In this document: positions 40,596-50,581 of the stretch, piece by piece
Numbering within the stretch: position 1 is the first letter of the stretch
Layout: the number at the start of each line of letters is the position of its first letter
Assembly: GCA_018818835.1 (NCBI GenBank)
Contig: JAHIRD010000141.1
Span: 68,608-132,607, forward strand
Reading direction: 5' to 3'
Source: Pseudomonadota bacterium
GTDB lineage: Bacteria; Desulfobacterota; Desulfobacteria; Desulfobacterales; Desulfolunaceae
Length of the DNA stretch: 64,000 nucleotides
Position numbers and translations under genes: made by a program
Notes under the pieces: generated by a model
The model's database searches: none
Told to the model about the DNA's origin: nothing
What the model saw: only the letters and a program-made list of their open reading frames with translations

Positions 40596-41936
40596 ATGAA
40601 AAAACACTACCTGTTAATCTTAGCGACTCTTTGTTTGTTTGTGATGGTATCTTCATCCTTTGCATCCAACTATGGAGATTCCTACGGATATTCAACCAAG
40701 GGGATGAGCCTGGGCAACGCCATGAGCGCCAGGGTGGATGACTGGTCTTCAGTCTACTACAATCTGGCGGGCCTTGGTAAAACCCGTGGACTTGAAAATG
40801 GGAAAAATCAAATCGGCCTTGCTTACCAGGGCAATATGCCCGTGTTTGACATTGACATCAGCCGGGCTGACGGTGACGGCAATGCTCTGTCCACAGGCGG
40901 AGACCAGGACCTTGAAACCGGAACCCTTATCCTTGGGCTGGCACTGGATGCCAATATTCTCATGAATATGCCCTCCTTTATTTCATCGGCCCGTCTGGGC
41001 GTGGGTGTTACCATCAATGATGACATGACCGCAGTGAAAATAAACGATCTGGATCCCCGGACACACAATTTCATGCGTTATGGCCGTGAAGCCCAGCGCT
41101 TGGAAGTGCTTAGCGGTATGGGTTTCGGTTTTATGGATGACCTTTTTGGCTTTGGTTTAGGCATCAATTCAGGCTTTGGTGGAGATGGTGTGGTTATCCT
41201 TGAAGATATCGATTTGGACACAGAGGCCCAGAGCCCACGTGGACAAGCCAAGATGGATATGACCCTTGAACCGAACCTTCTTTTCGGAATGTATTTCAGT
41301 CCTGGAAAGATGATTGAATCTCTTGAAGGTCTTGATTTCGGGTTTACCTTCCGTGATGAAACCATTCTTGATATCTATCCCTTTGAAACCACAGGCGTAA
41401 CCAATGTGGGGGCCTTTCCGTTGAACATGATGCTGGCCCTTAACGATTATTTTCAGCCAAGAATGTATGTTCTTGGGGCATCCTATGCCACAGAGACCTG
41501 GACCCTGTCCTTTGATCTGGAATACCAGGAATGGTCAGGATTCAAAATGTCCGATCCCATGACAGAAAATTTTCAGGCCGATCTGGTTGAGTTCGACGAT
41601 ATTTTTATTCCCAGGGTTGGGCTGGAAACAAAGATCAACCCCTGGTTGAATCTACTGTTCGGTTACTACTACCAGCCTTCCTTTGTTCCGGATGAAGCCG
41701 TGGCAGGTGTTATGAATTATCTTGATAATGATAAACATGTTGCATCGGCAGGTCTGACATTGGATGTTTCCGAAATTCTTCCGATCAAAGGCCACACGGA
41801 ATTATGTTTGGGCTATCAACTGCAGTATCTGGTGGACCGTGATGTTACCAAGACAGCCCCAACCAGTTTTAATCCCGATTATTCCTATGGCGGCACCTGC
41901 CATACGGTAATGATGGAACTAAATATCAACTTGTAA
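40596..41936 (+). CDS. FadL/OmpP1-family outer-membrane porin
   Basis: A 446-residue protein from ATG 40596 with GGAG before it. The signal peptide (LLILATLCLFVMVSSSFA) is followed by SNYGDSYGYSTKGMSLGNAMSARVDDWSSVYYNLAGLG, in which GMSLGNAMSA..DDWSSVYYNLAGL is the N-terminal plug motif of FadL proteins that take up hydrophobic compounds. Later segments show barrel strands (LGVGVTINDDMTAVKI, ASYATETWTLSFDLEYQEW, LLFGYYYQPSF) and the final strand ends in NINL. It probably imports fatty acids or aromatic hydrocarbons, with the lipoprotein before it as partner. Confidence 0.85.
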   Translation: MKKHYLLILATLCLFVMVSSSFASNYGDSYGYSTKGMSLGNAMSARVDDWSSVYYNLAGLGKTRGLENGKNQIGLAYQGNMPVFDIDISRADGDGNALSTGGDQDLETGTLILGLALDANILMNMPSFISSARLGVGVTINDDMTAVKINDLDPRTHNFMRYGREAQRLEVLSGMGFGFMDDLFGFGLGINSGFGGDGVVILEDIDLDTEAQSPRGQAKMDMTLEPNLLFGMYFSPGKMIESLEGLDFGFTFRDETILDIYPFETTGVTNVGAFPLNMMLALNDYFQPRMYVLGASYATETWTLSFDLEYQEWSGFKMSDPMTENFQADLVEFDDIFIPRVGLETKINPWLNLLFGYYYQPSFVPDEAVAGVMNYLDNDKHVASAGLTLDVSEILPIKGHTELCLGYQLQYLVDRDVTKTAPTSFNPDYSYGGTCHTVMMELNINL

Positions 41937-41964
41937 TACGTCACGACCACGAAGATTGTGAACC

Positions 41965-42018
41965 AATGCCGCTTTGCCTCTCCCCCTCGGGGAGAAGGCC
42001 ATGCGGCATTTTTATTTT
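41965..42018 (+). terminator. Intrinsic terminator after the FadL gene
   Basis: AATGCCGC (41965-41972) pairs with GCGGCATT (42003-42010), with an inner stem GCCTCTCCCC / GGGGAGAAGGC, followed by TTTATTTT. It lies 29 nt after the stop codon. Confidence 0.85.
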
Positions 42019-42149
42019 AAACGGGAAATGGCCGCTGTCGAGATGCAAGCAAGGGCACGACGCATCGTGCCCCGGACCGCTGGAGTGTGGTGGAAGAGAG
42101 TGCGGATGCCATGTTGTATTATTTGCCTGACCCCTGTTTTCGGTTTTTA

Positions 42150-42480
42150 TTTTACCATAGAGAACACAGAGGGCCAAAGAGTTCATCTGCGGTCATTGTT
42201 GGCTCATCCCAAAATGCATGTTTGGGGGCTCCGGCAGGGATAATCTTTTGCCCTTCTTCGTGCTCTTCGTATCTTGTGGTTAAACCGTTTTTATATTTCG
42301 TTTCCCGGCAAAGCCTGGAAACTTAAATTTTTTTCACCATGAAGGTTATGAAGTTTAGGCTGGAGATGTTTTTTTTTCATGAGCTTCATGTTCTTCATGG
42401 TAAACTTGTTTTTCTTTTTATAAACCACCCGTTCACTACGATCACTGAAGAACACGAAGAGCACGAAGAAAAACAAAGAA
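42150..42480. repeat. Nested inverted-repeat element in a 690-nt gene-free stretch
   Basis: TTCTTCGTGCTCTTCGT (42254-42270) is perfectly inverted at 42454-42470, and GTGGTTAA near 42276 with TTAAACCAC-like bases near 42421 extends the arms. Inside, ACCATGAAG-N3-ATGAAG (from 42336) is inverted near 42384-42402. To the left, ACCATAGAGAACACAGAG (about 42155) is a third repeat of similar make-up. There is no transposase. The remainder of 42019-42632 shows no gene. Confidence 0.7.
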
Positions 42481-42632
42481 TATTAGACAGTTATTGGATT
42501 AAGGTTTTAACTTCCAGCATAAAAAACTAAATTTTACGAGATAGTAGCACGAATAGACATTCAAATTCCCAGCAACCCCACAAAATCCTCACCCCATCGT
42601 AGAATTGACAACCGTGTACCCGTTGTCCGTGT

Positions 42633-43388
42633 TTAATGAAAATACTTGGCGTTGATTTTATCCATGGTCCCGTCTTTGTCCATGGTCTGCCTGATCAAGC
42701 CCAGCATCCGGACAAAGGCCGCTTTGTCTTTGATCCGGTCGGCGGTAAGGCTAAGAGCGATATAAAGTCCTTTATTCGGAAGAACAGGGACGGGGAGCTG
42801 AACGATATCATGCTGAATGCCAAGCTCCAGAATATTGGGCCGGATCAGGCGGGCGCTTGAGATATAACAATCCACACGCCCGGACATGAGTTTCTTTAGA
42901 TTCATGTCGCAGGACAGGGCCTCTTCAAGAATTATTTTCTTATTTTTCACAGCTTGGTCAAATTCATTTGAGACAAAAAATCCCGATTGATTGGCGACTT
43001 TCTTCCCGTAAAGATCGTTCACGCCGTTGAAGGGGAATTCATGGCCTTTTTTGACAAAAAGATGGTACGTGGCCACATGAATGGGTGTTTCGCAGTAGAG
43101 AAGGTGGGCCTTGCGTTCCTCCTTATAGTAGATCATAAAGGTTCCGTCCACCGCACCATTGATCAGATAATGCCATGATCGTTTAAACGGCAGAAGTTCA
43201 ACCTTGACTGTGTACCCTGCCCGTTGCATCATTTCCATAAATATATCATAATCATAGCCTTTTATAACCCCATTTTCCTCATAAGAAAATGGCGCAGCAT
43301 CATCCAGGCCCGCAAAATAAAGTTCGTCAGATGCAAAACACGTTGATGAAATCATCCACAGTAAAACAAAGGGTAAAGCCCATCGCAT
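42633..43388 (-). CDS. Periplasmic solute-binding protein, family 3
   Basis: A 251-residue protein with signal peptide MRWALPFVLLWMISSTCFA. It has the family 3 pattern: APFSYEENGVIKGYDYDIFMEMMQRAGY, WHYLINGAVDGTFMIYY, GKKVANQSGFFVSNEFDQ and a final helix KINAKYF. Family 3 proteins bind amino acids or related polar solutes for ABC importers or sensor kinases. No permease or ATPase gene is next to it, so it may act as a sensor input or serve a distant transporter. Confidence 0.8.
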   Translation of the reverse strand: MRWALPFVLLWMISSTCFASDELYFAGLDDAAPFSYEENGVIKGYDYDIFMEMMQRAGYTVKVELLPFKRSWHYLINGAVDGTFMIYYKEERKAHLLYCETPIHVATYHLFVKKGHEFPFNGVNDLYGKKVANQSGFFVSNEFDQAVKNKKIILEEALSCDMNLKKLMSGRVDCYISSARLIRPNILELGIQHDIVQLPVPVLPNKGLYIALSLTADRIKDKAAFVRMLGLIRQTMDKDGTMDKINAKYFH

Positions 43389-43630
43389 GGTTGAATCCTT
43401 AGTGTTTTATTAAAGGGGGGGTAGGGAATAGTGACATCCCGTACGTTCAGATATGAGGCCAACATGTAACAAAACCGAAAGAATTACTAATTATTATGAC
43501 GTATCACCGCATGTTTGGCAAGTTTTTTGAATAACCATGTATCATTCAAGAATAAATTTTCCGCTGGTTTTGGGAGCCTGGGAAACAAGATTATAAAAAT
43601 CAGGCCATGGCAACACTGTAATCGTCACGC

Positions 43631-44401
43631 TTACTTCAAAGATTGTTTTTTGATCCGTTTGATTTCGCTTATAGCCTGATCGGAAATCTCGCTGTCGGGT
43701 TTGATGCGGCTTACCTCTTCAAAGGCTTCGATGGCTTGTTCAAACTGGTGATTGGCATGGTAAGCTTGGCCAAGATCAAAGTAGAGCTGGGGAAAGGGTG
43801 GGGATTTATCGGTGGCTTTTTCAAAATACTGTATGGCCAGATCATGTTTACCCATTTTCTGATATGACAGGCCCAGGCCGCGGAGGGCCATAACAAAACC
43901 GTGCTGAATTTTCAGGGCTTTGTTGAAATATTCTATGGCTGTTTTATAGTCGTGTTTGTTGTAGTAGGCCCAGCCCAGATTGTACATGGGGTAGTGGGGG
44001 GTTGCGTACAAGAGGTTTTCATTGAGTTCTTTGAATATGGCAATGGCTTCGTCCCATTTCTCGTCAAGAAGATAGGCCGAGCCAAGGTTGTTTTTTCCGG
44101 GTGCGAATTCGGGTTCAAGCTCCAGGGCTTTTTTGAAATGCTTAATAGCCGTATCAAATTTACTTTTTGCCACATAGACTTTCCCCAGATCATCGTGGAG
44201 AAGATAGTCATCTCCATAGGTTGCTTCAGCCTGAAGGAGGTATTTCAAGGCTCCGGAATAATCTCCCTTTGACATGTATGCTTCTGCCACACGGCGGGTA
44301 TCCTGGCTTTGTTTTATGGCTTTTTGTTTGTTTGAGCAGCCAGAATAAATCAATACGAAAGAAAATAAAATAAAAACAAACGACCATCTGTTGATCTTCA
44401 T
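43631..44401 (-). CDS. TPR-repeat lipoprotein
   Basis: A 256-residue lipoprotein with lipobox YSGC (Cys22) and six TPR units, among them AEAYMSKGDYSGALKYLLQAE, LGKVYVAKSKFDTAIKHFKKAL, NLGWAYYNKHDYKTAIEYFNKAL and LGQAYHANHQFEQAIEAFEEV. The size and make-up resemble PilF/PilW-type pilotins that assist type IV pilus secretin assembly. No pilus gene is in the window, so the partner is not known. Confidence 0.8.
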   Translation of the reverse strand: MKINRWSFVFILFSFVLIYSGCSNKQKAIKQSQDTRRVAEAYMSKGDYSGALKYLLQAEATYGDDYLLHDDLGKVYVAKSKFDTAIKHFKKALELEPEFAPGKNNLGSAYLLDEKWDEAIAIFKELNENLLYATPHYPMYNLGWAYYNKHDYKTAIEYFNKALKIQHGFVMALRGLGLSYQKMGKHDLAIQYFEKATDKSPPFPQLYFDLGQAYHANHQFEQAIEAFEEVSRIKPDSEISDQAISEIKRIKKQSLK

Positions 44402-44536
44402 GAGACAATTCCCAAAATTATTAAGCGTTTAATGCAAGTCATCATCATACCTGCATACGGGCAACGAAGTCAATATGAATAGAAAAAATCAGCCTGTTGT
44501 CCAGGTTCATGAGCCTTTGATTCGGAATCAACGACC

Positions 44537-46045
44537 CTATGGGTGATGTTTTTCCAGGTTCAGCAGTTTTGCAATTTCATGGGATATGCGTTCAACATAG
44601 TGCGAAAGTTCTTTCCCTTCCAGCGGTTTTTCCGGTGTTGGGACATTTGTTAAATCACTGGGATGGACAAGCCTGGGGTGGTTTATCAGGTCTTCCCGGG
44701 GCGTGATTTCAAACTCTTTGGGGAAACGGTTTTCAAAATACATGTCCTGAAAGCCAGAAAATTTAAGGGCATGGGCTGTGGAGTCCACAATGGCCGTTGC
44801 CTGTTTGTCAACGATTCCAAGGGCAACCGCTTTGGCAAGTCCGGCCAGGCTCTCCCCCCCCTGGGTGCAAGCGATATGGCCATTTCTGTTGGCCAGAAGT
44901 TCCCAGTCCATGATCTCCTGCTCGGAGACCTCCACAACAAAGACGTTCTTTTTGTTGGACAAAGCATTGTATTTTTCAACACGGTTGATGACCCGGGGCA
45001 TGGAAACCGGGTTTCCAATCATGGCGGCCTGGGCCACGCTGGGCCTTACATTAACAGGCACAAAGCGACGTTTGTCTTTGTCCGGCTCAAGGTAATAACG
45101 AAATACAGGATTGGCATGATTGGACTGGACACCGATGATCTGGGGAAGATGGTCAATGATGCCTGCCTCGAAAAATTTCATGAAGCCGCTCATCACGGCA
45201 GTGATGTTCCCGGCATTGCCGATGGGGACAACCACCACCTTGGATTGCATGTCGTATTCAAAATCCTGTGCGATTTCATAGGAATAAGACTCCTGGCCAA
45301 GGATGCGCCAGGCATTTTTAGAATTGAGAAGGGCCACGGGGTACTTGGCGGACAATTCTTCAACCACCTTCATGCAATCATCAAATACACCGGGGATTTC
45401 AAACACCTGTGCGCCACTTCCCAGGGGTTGGGACAACTGCTGGGGCGTGACTTTTTTACTGGGAAGAATCACAGCCGATTTGATATGGGGCTGCAAATAG
45501 GACGCGTAAAGGGCAGCTGCGGCAGAGGTGTCACCTGTGGATGCACAGATGGCCAGCACATCCGAAACGTAGCCTTTTTGAATCAGAAAGTTGATGTAAC
45601 TCAAGGCACTGGCCATGCCCCGGTCCTTGAACGATGCACTGGGGTTCTGGCCATCATTTTTATAAAAAAACCGGATTTTGGCTTTGTCCTGAAGAAACGC
45701 GTTGGCCTCAACAATCGGAGTATGGCCTTCTCCAAGATAAACAATAGAATCAAGGGGCACCACCGGGCCAATGAATTCATGGTAACGGTAAATGCCTTTC
45801 AGGGCAGGAATGGTAAGCATTTTCCGGTAATCGAAAATTTTACGCCACAATTTTCCGGTGATCTTCGAGATCCTCTCGGGCTTATTGTCCTTGAGCAGAA
45901 GGACCTGGCCACAATCCGGACAGACATAGAGAAGGCGGCTGATGCCGAATTCAGCCTCGCATCCGAGGCAGGTATAGACAAGCTCCCCCTGGTCAGAGGG
46001 AATCACGTGGTCTTTTATATCCTGGGGGAAATCTGATGTTTTCAT
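44537..46045 (-). CDS. thrC: Threonine synthase
   Basis: A 502-residue PLP enzyme converting O-phosphohomoserine to threonine. It has an N-terminal zinc-ribbon ([16 protein letters not shown]), then [11 protein letters not shown], the PLP-lysine motif [14 protein letters not shown] and the phosphate-binding loop [30 protein letters not shown] and [18 protein letters not shown] complete the core. Its ATG overlaps the serS stop by 4 nt, so the two are coupled. Confidence 0.92.
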   Translation of the reverse strand: MKTSDFPQDIKDHVIPSDQGELVYTCLGCEAEFGISRLLYVCPDCGQVLLLKDNKPERISKITGKLWRKIFDYRKMLTIPALKGIYRYHEFIGPVVPLDSIVYLGEGHTPIVEANAFLQDKAKIRFFYKNDGQNPSASFKDRGMASALSYINFLIQKGYVSDVLAICASTGDTSAAAALYASYLQPHIKSAVILPSKKVTPQQLSQPLGSGAQVFEIPGVFDDCMKVVEELSAKYPVALLNSKNAWRILGQESYSYEIAQDFEYDMQSKVVVVPIGNAGNITAVMSGFMKFFEAGIIDHLPQIIGVQSNHANPVFRYYLEPDKDKRRFVPVNVRPSVAQAAMIGNPVSMPRVINRVEKYNALSNKKNVFVVEVSEQEIMDWELLANRNGHIACTQGGESLAGLAKAVALGIVDKQATAIVDSTAHALKFSGFQDMYFENRFPKEFEITPREDLINHPRLVHPSDLTNVPTPEKPLEGKELSHYVERISHEIAKLLNLEKHHP

Positions 46046-47316
46046 AATTCTATCCTTGTAAGGCCTCCCATATAGGGGACAAGCGCGTCCGGAATGATGA
46101 CGGATCCGTCTTCCTGCTGATAATTTTCGAGAATGGCGGCCAGGGTCCGGCCCACAGCCAGACCAGAGCCATTTAATGTATGAACAAGCTCGGTGCCTTT
46201 CTGCCCTTTTTTCTTGAAGCGGATGGACGCGCGACGGGCCTGGAAGTCTTCAAAATTGCTGCAGGAAGAAATTTCCCGGTAGCACCCTTGACCCGGCATC
46301 CAGACTTCCAGGTCATAGGTTTTTGCAGAGGAAAAGCCCATATCACCCGTGCAGAGGGCCAGAACCTGATAAGCCAGTCCCAGCTCTTTGAGGATTGTTT
46401 CCGCATCCTTTGTGAGTGATTCAAGTTCATCATAGGAATGTTCAGGGTTAACGAGTTTGACCAATTCCACCTTGTTGAACTGATGCTGCCGGATCAGGCC
46501 ACGGGTATCCTTTCCGTAGGAGCCGGCTTCGGACCTGAAACAGGGGGTGCACGCCACAAATTTAACAGGCAGGTCGTCCTCGCTTAAAATTTCCTTCTGG
46601 AAGATGTTGGTCACAGGAACTTCAGCTGTCGGGATAAGATAATAGTCCAGTCCCTCCAATTTAAAAAGGTCCTCTTCGAATTTGGGAAGCTGGCCCGTGC
46701 AGGTCATGGAGTTTTTGTTCACGATAAACGGGGGCAGTATTTCTTTATATCCGTGCCTTTCCGTATGGATATCCAGCATGAAATTGATCAGGGCACGTTC
46801 AAGTCGGGCTCCTTTCCCAAGATAAAGGGGAAATCTGGCGCCAGTGATTTTGGCTGCCCGTTCAAAATCCAGGATTTTGAGGTTTTCTCCGATATCCCAG
46901 TGTGCCTTGACCTCAAAATCAAAGACAGGCGGTTTGCCCACCGTGCGAAGGACTTTATTATCGGTTTCATTTTTCCCCAGGGGCACAGAGCTGTGGGGAA
47001 TGTTGGGCAAGGTCATCAATACCTGACTGACGGCCTCTTCATTTCCCGAAAGCTCTTTTTCAAGATCCTTGATCTGGCCGGATACATCGCGCATCTCAAG
47101 AATATGGGCCTCGGCATTTTCACCGTTTTTTTTCATGGTGGCGATCAACTGGGAAACCACGTTTCGTTTATGCTGAAGTTCCTCAAGACTCAGAAGAATT
47201 TCCCGTCGTTTGGTTTCACACCGGATAAAGGTAGCAAGGTCCGCTTTTCCCCCCCTGTTTAAGAGGGCTTCCTGAATAATTGATAAATTTTTTCGAACAT
47301 ACTTGATTTCAAGCAT
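46042..47316 (-). CDS. serS: Seryl-tRNA synthetase
   Basis: A 424-residue class II synthetase; start 47316 ([18 protein letters not shown]) gives the standard length, while the frame further upstream is not conserved in kind. The N-terminal coiled-coil arm (about 30-110) is visible, as are motif 2 ([21 protein letters not shown]) and motif 3 ([20 protein letters not shown]). It charges tRNA-Ser and, in the Sec pathway, tRNA-Sec, relevant to the selenoprotein in this window. It is followed by thrC. Confidence 0.95.
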   Translation of the reverse strand: MLEIKYVRKNLSIIQEALLNRGGKADLATFIRCETKRREILLSLEELQHKRNVVSQLIATMKKNGENAEAHILEMRDVSGQIKDLEKELSGNEEAVSQVLMTLPNIPHSSVPLGKNETDNKVLRTVGKPPVFDFEVKAHWDIGENLKILDFERAAKITGARFPLYLGKGARLERALINFMLDIHTERHGYKEILPPFIVNKNSMTCTGQLPKFEEDLFKLEGLDYYLIPTAEVPVTNIFQKEILSEDDLPVKFVACTPCFRSEAGSYGKDTRGLIRQHQFNKVELVKLVNPEHSYDELESLTKDAETILKELGLAYQVLALCTGDMGFSSAKTYDLEVWMPGQGCYREISSCSNFEDFQARRASIRFKKKGQKGTELVHTLNGSGLAVGRTLAAILENYQQEDGSVIIPDALVPYMGGLTRIEL

Positions 47317-47543
47317 AACAATACCTATATTGCTTGTGATAATTGTAAGAATTTTGAAATGATTGCAGAAAGCAAGAAAAAGGCGAAAATGTATGGCCTT
47401 ATAACCCCGCTGCAAAACCTGATTTTTTTAGCATGGGGCCTGTTTTTAGTCAATGATTATTGTAAGTTGAATTAAATCGATGATTTCGTTTCGAGTCTCA
47501 GGGCTGAGCCTGACCTAATAAAAGACACTCCGGAGAATTTAAG

Positions 47544-48131
47544 ATGGATGATGTGAAAGAAAAAAAACGTGAACTGGTCAATGAGATTGTTGAGAAAATA
47601 GAATCTTTTCCAGAAGAGGATCGAAAAAAGATGCAGGCAGCTGTTGAAGAAAGGCTGTTCGATTTTGCAAATTTCATAGAATCAAAAATCGCCCTGCTTT
47701 ATCTCCGGAGGCACTGTGAAGTTGATACGGAAAATATCATTAAGGAGAGTTTGAAAAAGGGAAAGAAAATTGTCCTCCCCCTGATTGACCGGGAAAATAA
47801 CAAGACGACATTATACAAGATTGAAAACCTCAAGGAAGATCTGAGAAAGGGGGCAGATGATACCCTGGAACCTAATCCGGATCACTGCAAGGCTGTTCCC
47901 CCCGAGCAAATCGATATCGCCATTGTGCCGGGGTTGGCATTTGATGAAAAGGGCGGACGTATAGGCATTGTTGATAACTTTTATGACAAGTTTATTGCAC
48001 GCTTGCCCATGACCACACGGAAGGTGGCCATTGCCTTTGAAGCTCAGGTGATTTCACAGGTTCCAGCGGACTCCAGAAGTAAATACATCGATATCATCGT
48101 GACGAACAAGCGAACCATCTATAAAATATGA
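47544..48131 (+). CDS. 5-formyltetrahydrofolate cyclo-ligase
   Basis: A 195-residue protein with GGAG before the ATG. Family marks are IALLYLRRHCEVDTENII, KGKKIVLPLID, IDIAIVPGLAFDEKGGRIG and AIAFEAQVISQVPADS. It converts 5-formyl-THF to 5,10-methenyl-THF with ATP. The region before it does not show a recognisable 6S RNA although that RNA often adjoins this gene in other bacteria. Confidence 0.85.
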   Translation: MDDVKEKKRELVNEIVEKIESFPEEDRKKMQAAVEERLFDFANFIESKIALLYLRRHCEVDTENIIKESLKKGKKIVLPLIDRENNKTTLYKIENLKEDLRKGADDTLEPNPDHCKAVPPEQIDIAIVPGLAFDEKGGRIGIVDNFYDKFIARLPMTTRKVAIAFEAQVISQVPADSRSKYIDIIVTNKRTIYKI

Positions 48132-48158
48132 CAACCGGGGTTCCATGGGGTGTGTTGC

Positions 48159-49184
48159 TTATCGGAAGATACTCGATGGAATCCTGGGGTTTAAAACAGT
48201 CTCGAGACGCATCAGGTCTTCGTCTTTTCCCACAGCAATAACCGTATCCCCTGCCTTGAAGATGGTTTCAAAGGAGGGGTTGAAAAGCATTTCCCCGTTT
48301 TCCTTTTTAATGGCAATGATAATAAGATTGTATTTCTGACGGATGCCCGTGTCTTTGAGCATAATGTTGACCAAGGGTGAGGAATCCTTCACCGGCAGCT
48401 CCTCCATCTGGATATCCTTATGCTTTCGGGTCAGGGCAATATCCAGAAAGTTGGTTACGGTGGGACGTAGAATTTTAAAGGCCATATTGGCAGCCCCCAT
48501 ATCATAGGGAGATTCGACCATGTTGGCACCTGCCGCCCGTAATTTGGATTCGGATTCCTTGTAACTGGAACGTGCCATGATAAAGATTTTCGGGTTGAGC
48601 TGGCGGGCTGTAAGGACCAGGAAGACATTGGCCGTATCAGTGGCAAGGGCAGCAACCAGGCATTTGGCCTTCTGGATTCCCGCTTTTAACAGACAACTTT
48701 CCGATGAGGCATCATCAATGAGATAAAGTCGTTTGTCTTCCTCAAGAATGGGGACCATTTTTTCATCTTGCTCGATGACAATCAGGTCGAGGGGATTGTT
48801 GACGGTCAACTGGTGGCAAAGTACCCTGCCGATCCGGCCATAACCGCAAACGATGTAATGATCTTTCAGGTGATTAATTTTTTTGTCCAACTTCCTTCTC
48901 CCCAGTATAAGCCTGATTTGTCCTTCGACCATGAATTGCACAAAGGCGCCCATAACATAAATAAAAAAACCCCCGCCGATGAAGATCAGGACGATGGTAA
49001 ATATCTGGCCACTTTTCCCAATGGGGTGCACCTCACCAAAACCAATGGTGGTCAGGGTGATGATGGTCATAAAGATCGAGTCCATGAAATTCCAGCCTTC
49101 GATATACATATAACCCAGGCTGCCCATGGTAATGATCAGAAAAAGGATGGTCAGAGAAATGACGAACTGCTTGGTTCCGGTCAA
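48159..49184 (-). CDS. Potassium channel with RCK (TrkA-N/TrkA-C) domains
   Basis: A 341-residue protein. Two membrane helices flank the pore loop TLTTIGFGEVHP, a selectivity filter TIGFG close to the usual T(V/I)G(Y/F)G. Then come the NAD-binding TrkA-N domain (HYIVCGYGRIGRVLCHQL, residues about 108-230) and a TrkA-C domain (about 255-335). It resembles MthK/Kch channels gated by cytosolic ligand. It converges on the folate gene with only 27 nt between. Confidence 0.88.
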   Translation of the reverse strand: MTGTKQFVISLTILFLIITMGSLGYMYIEGWNFMDSIFMTIITLTTIGFGEVHPIGKSGQIFTIVLIFIGGGFFIYVMGAFVQFMVEGQIRLILGRRKLDKKINHLKDHYIVCGYGRIGRVLCHQLTVNNPLDLIVIEQDEKMVPILEEDKRLYLIDDASSESCLLKAGIQKAKCLVAALATDTANVFLVLTARQLNPKIFIMARSSYKESESKLRAAGANMVESPYDMGAANMAFKILRPTVTNFLDIALTRKHKDIQMEELPVKDSSPLVNIMLKDTGIRQKYNLIIIAIKKENGEMLFNPSFETIFKAGDTVIAVGKDEDLMRLETVLNPRIPSSIFR

Positions 49185-49340
49185 AGTGTGTGCCCATAAA
49201 AAGTGAAAAAATTGTGTGGTAATAACAAAAATAATGCTATTTTACTAAAAAAAAAGGATTTATCAAACATAAAGTGCTATAAATCTCCCTTTATTCCTAA
49301 TTGATGACCCAAATGACCATGAGTTGACAGGAACTCCACC

Positions 49341-50000
49341 ATGAACATTGCTGAGAAACGGTATAAACGATTGAGGGATGAGATGGTTCAAGCCCAGATA
49401 GAAGCCCGTGGCATTTCTGATCTGTTGGTGCTCAAAGCCATGCGAACGGTTCCTCGACATCTTTTTGTGATTGAGGCCATGATGGACCAGGCCTATATGG
49501 ATTATCCCCTGCCCATAGGAGAACAACAGACCATTTCCCAACCCTTTATTGTGGCCGAGATGACCCAGGCCCTTCATCTTTCTTCCCATGACCGGGTCCT
49601 TGAAATCGGTACGGGTTCAGGATATCAGGCGGCTGTTCTTGGGGAAATCGTGTCCAAGGTGTACACCATTGAGAGAAAACATTCACTGTTTGTTCGAACA
49701 CGGCGTTTGTTCGATCAGCTTAAATATTATAATATCGTGACCCGCTATACGGATGGCACCACCGGCTGGAAAGAAGAATCACCCTTTGATGCCATCATTG
49801 TCACGGCAGGGTCGCCGACTATCCCTGAGGCGCTTCTGGAACAATTGGGGGTGGGCGGCCGTATGGTGATTCCCGTGGGGGACCAGCACTCCCAGGATTT
49901 GATGCGGATTGTCAGGCATGAGGATGGCTTTGAAAAGGAAAGTCTTGGGCGGTGCCGTTTTGTGAAGCTCATCGGTGAGCATGGCTGGGGAGACGAATGA
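49341..50000 (+). CDS. pcm: Protein-L-isoaspartate O-methyltransferase
   Basis: A 219-residue SAM enzyme repairing isoaspartyl residues in aged proteins. It shows the Pcm marks MRTVPRHLFV, PLPIGEQQTISQPFIVAEMT, the SAM site VLEIGTGSGYQAAVLGE and DAIIVTAGSPTIPEALLEQL. AGGAA precedes the ATG, and the stop overlaps the following gene start (ATGA). Confidence 0.93.
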   Translation: MNIAEKRYKRLRDEMVQAQIEARGISDLLVLKAMRTVPRHLFVIEAMMDQAYMDYPLPIGEQQTISQPFIVAEMTQALHLSSHDRVLEIGTGSGYQAAVLGEIVSKVYTIERKHSLFVRTRRLFDQLKYYNIVTRYTDGTTGWKEESPFDAIIVTAGSPTIPEALLEQLGVGGRMVIPVGDQHSQDLMRIVRHEDGFEKESLGRCRFVKLIGEHGWGDE

Positions 50001-50581
50001 TGTTAAAAAAAATGTACGATTGGGTGCTTCACTGGGCGGAAACCCCTTATGGTTCATGGGCTTTGTTTATCCTTGCCTTTTGCGAAAGCTCGTTTTTTCC
50101 TATTCCTCCGGATGTTCTTTTAATTGCGCTGGCTGTGGGCCTGCCGTCCAAAGCCTTCCGTTTTGCACTGATCTGTTCGGCCGGTTCTCTTCTGGGGGGC
50201 TGTTTCGGTTATCTGATCGGCTGGCAGTTCATGAGCAGCATAGGGATGAAGATCATCGACCTTTATGGCCTCCATGGGCATTTTGAAATGATTCGGGAAA
50301 AATTCAACATCTACAATGCCTGGATTGTATTTACAGCCGGGTTCACCCCCATACCCTACAAGCTGATCACCATTTCTGCCGGAGCCTTCAAGGTTAATTT
50401 TCTTGTGTTTTTCATTGCTTCGGCTGTGTCACGGTCTGCCCGTTTTTTTCTGGTGTCGGCCTTGATCTACAAATTTGGGCCCCAGATCAGGACGTTTATC
50501 GACAAACACTTCAACCGCCTGGCTGTGGCGTTTACTGTTCTTTTGATTTGCGGGTTTGTGGTGTTTAAATATCTCATTTAA
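49997..50581 (+). CDS. DedA/VTT-family membrane protein (YqaA-like)
   Basis: A 194-residue protein of about five membrane helices. It contains ALFILAFCESSFFPIPPDVLL (the E..FFPIPPD entry motif of the family), GSLLGGCFGYLIGW, and FTAGFTPIPYKLITISAGAF, the second conserved loop. DedA/VTT proteins are proposed to flip lipids such as undecaprenyl phosphate or phosphatidylethanolamine. It is translationally coupled to pcm and ends overlapping the convergent LysR gene by 4 nt. Confidence 0.85.
   Translation: MMLKKMYDWVLHWAETPYGSWALFILAFCESSFFPIPPDVLLIALAVGLPSKAFRFALICSAGSLLGGCFGYLIGWQFMSSIGMKIIDLYGLHGHFEMIREKFNIYNAWIVFTAGFTPIPYKLITISAGAFKVNFLVFFIASAVSRSARFFLVSALIYKFGPQIRTFIDKHFNRLAVAFTVLLICGFVVFKYLI

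Noticed and set aside
47317-47543. Possible 6S RNA upstream of the formyl-THF cyclo-ligase gene
   Set aside because: 6S RNA often adjoins this gene, but I could not draw the long terminal stem and central bubble in the 227 nt available.
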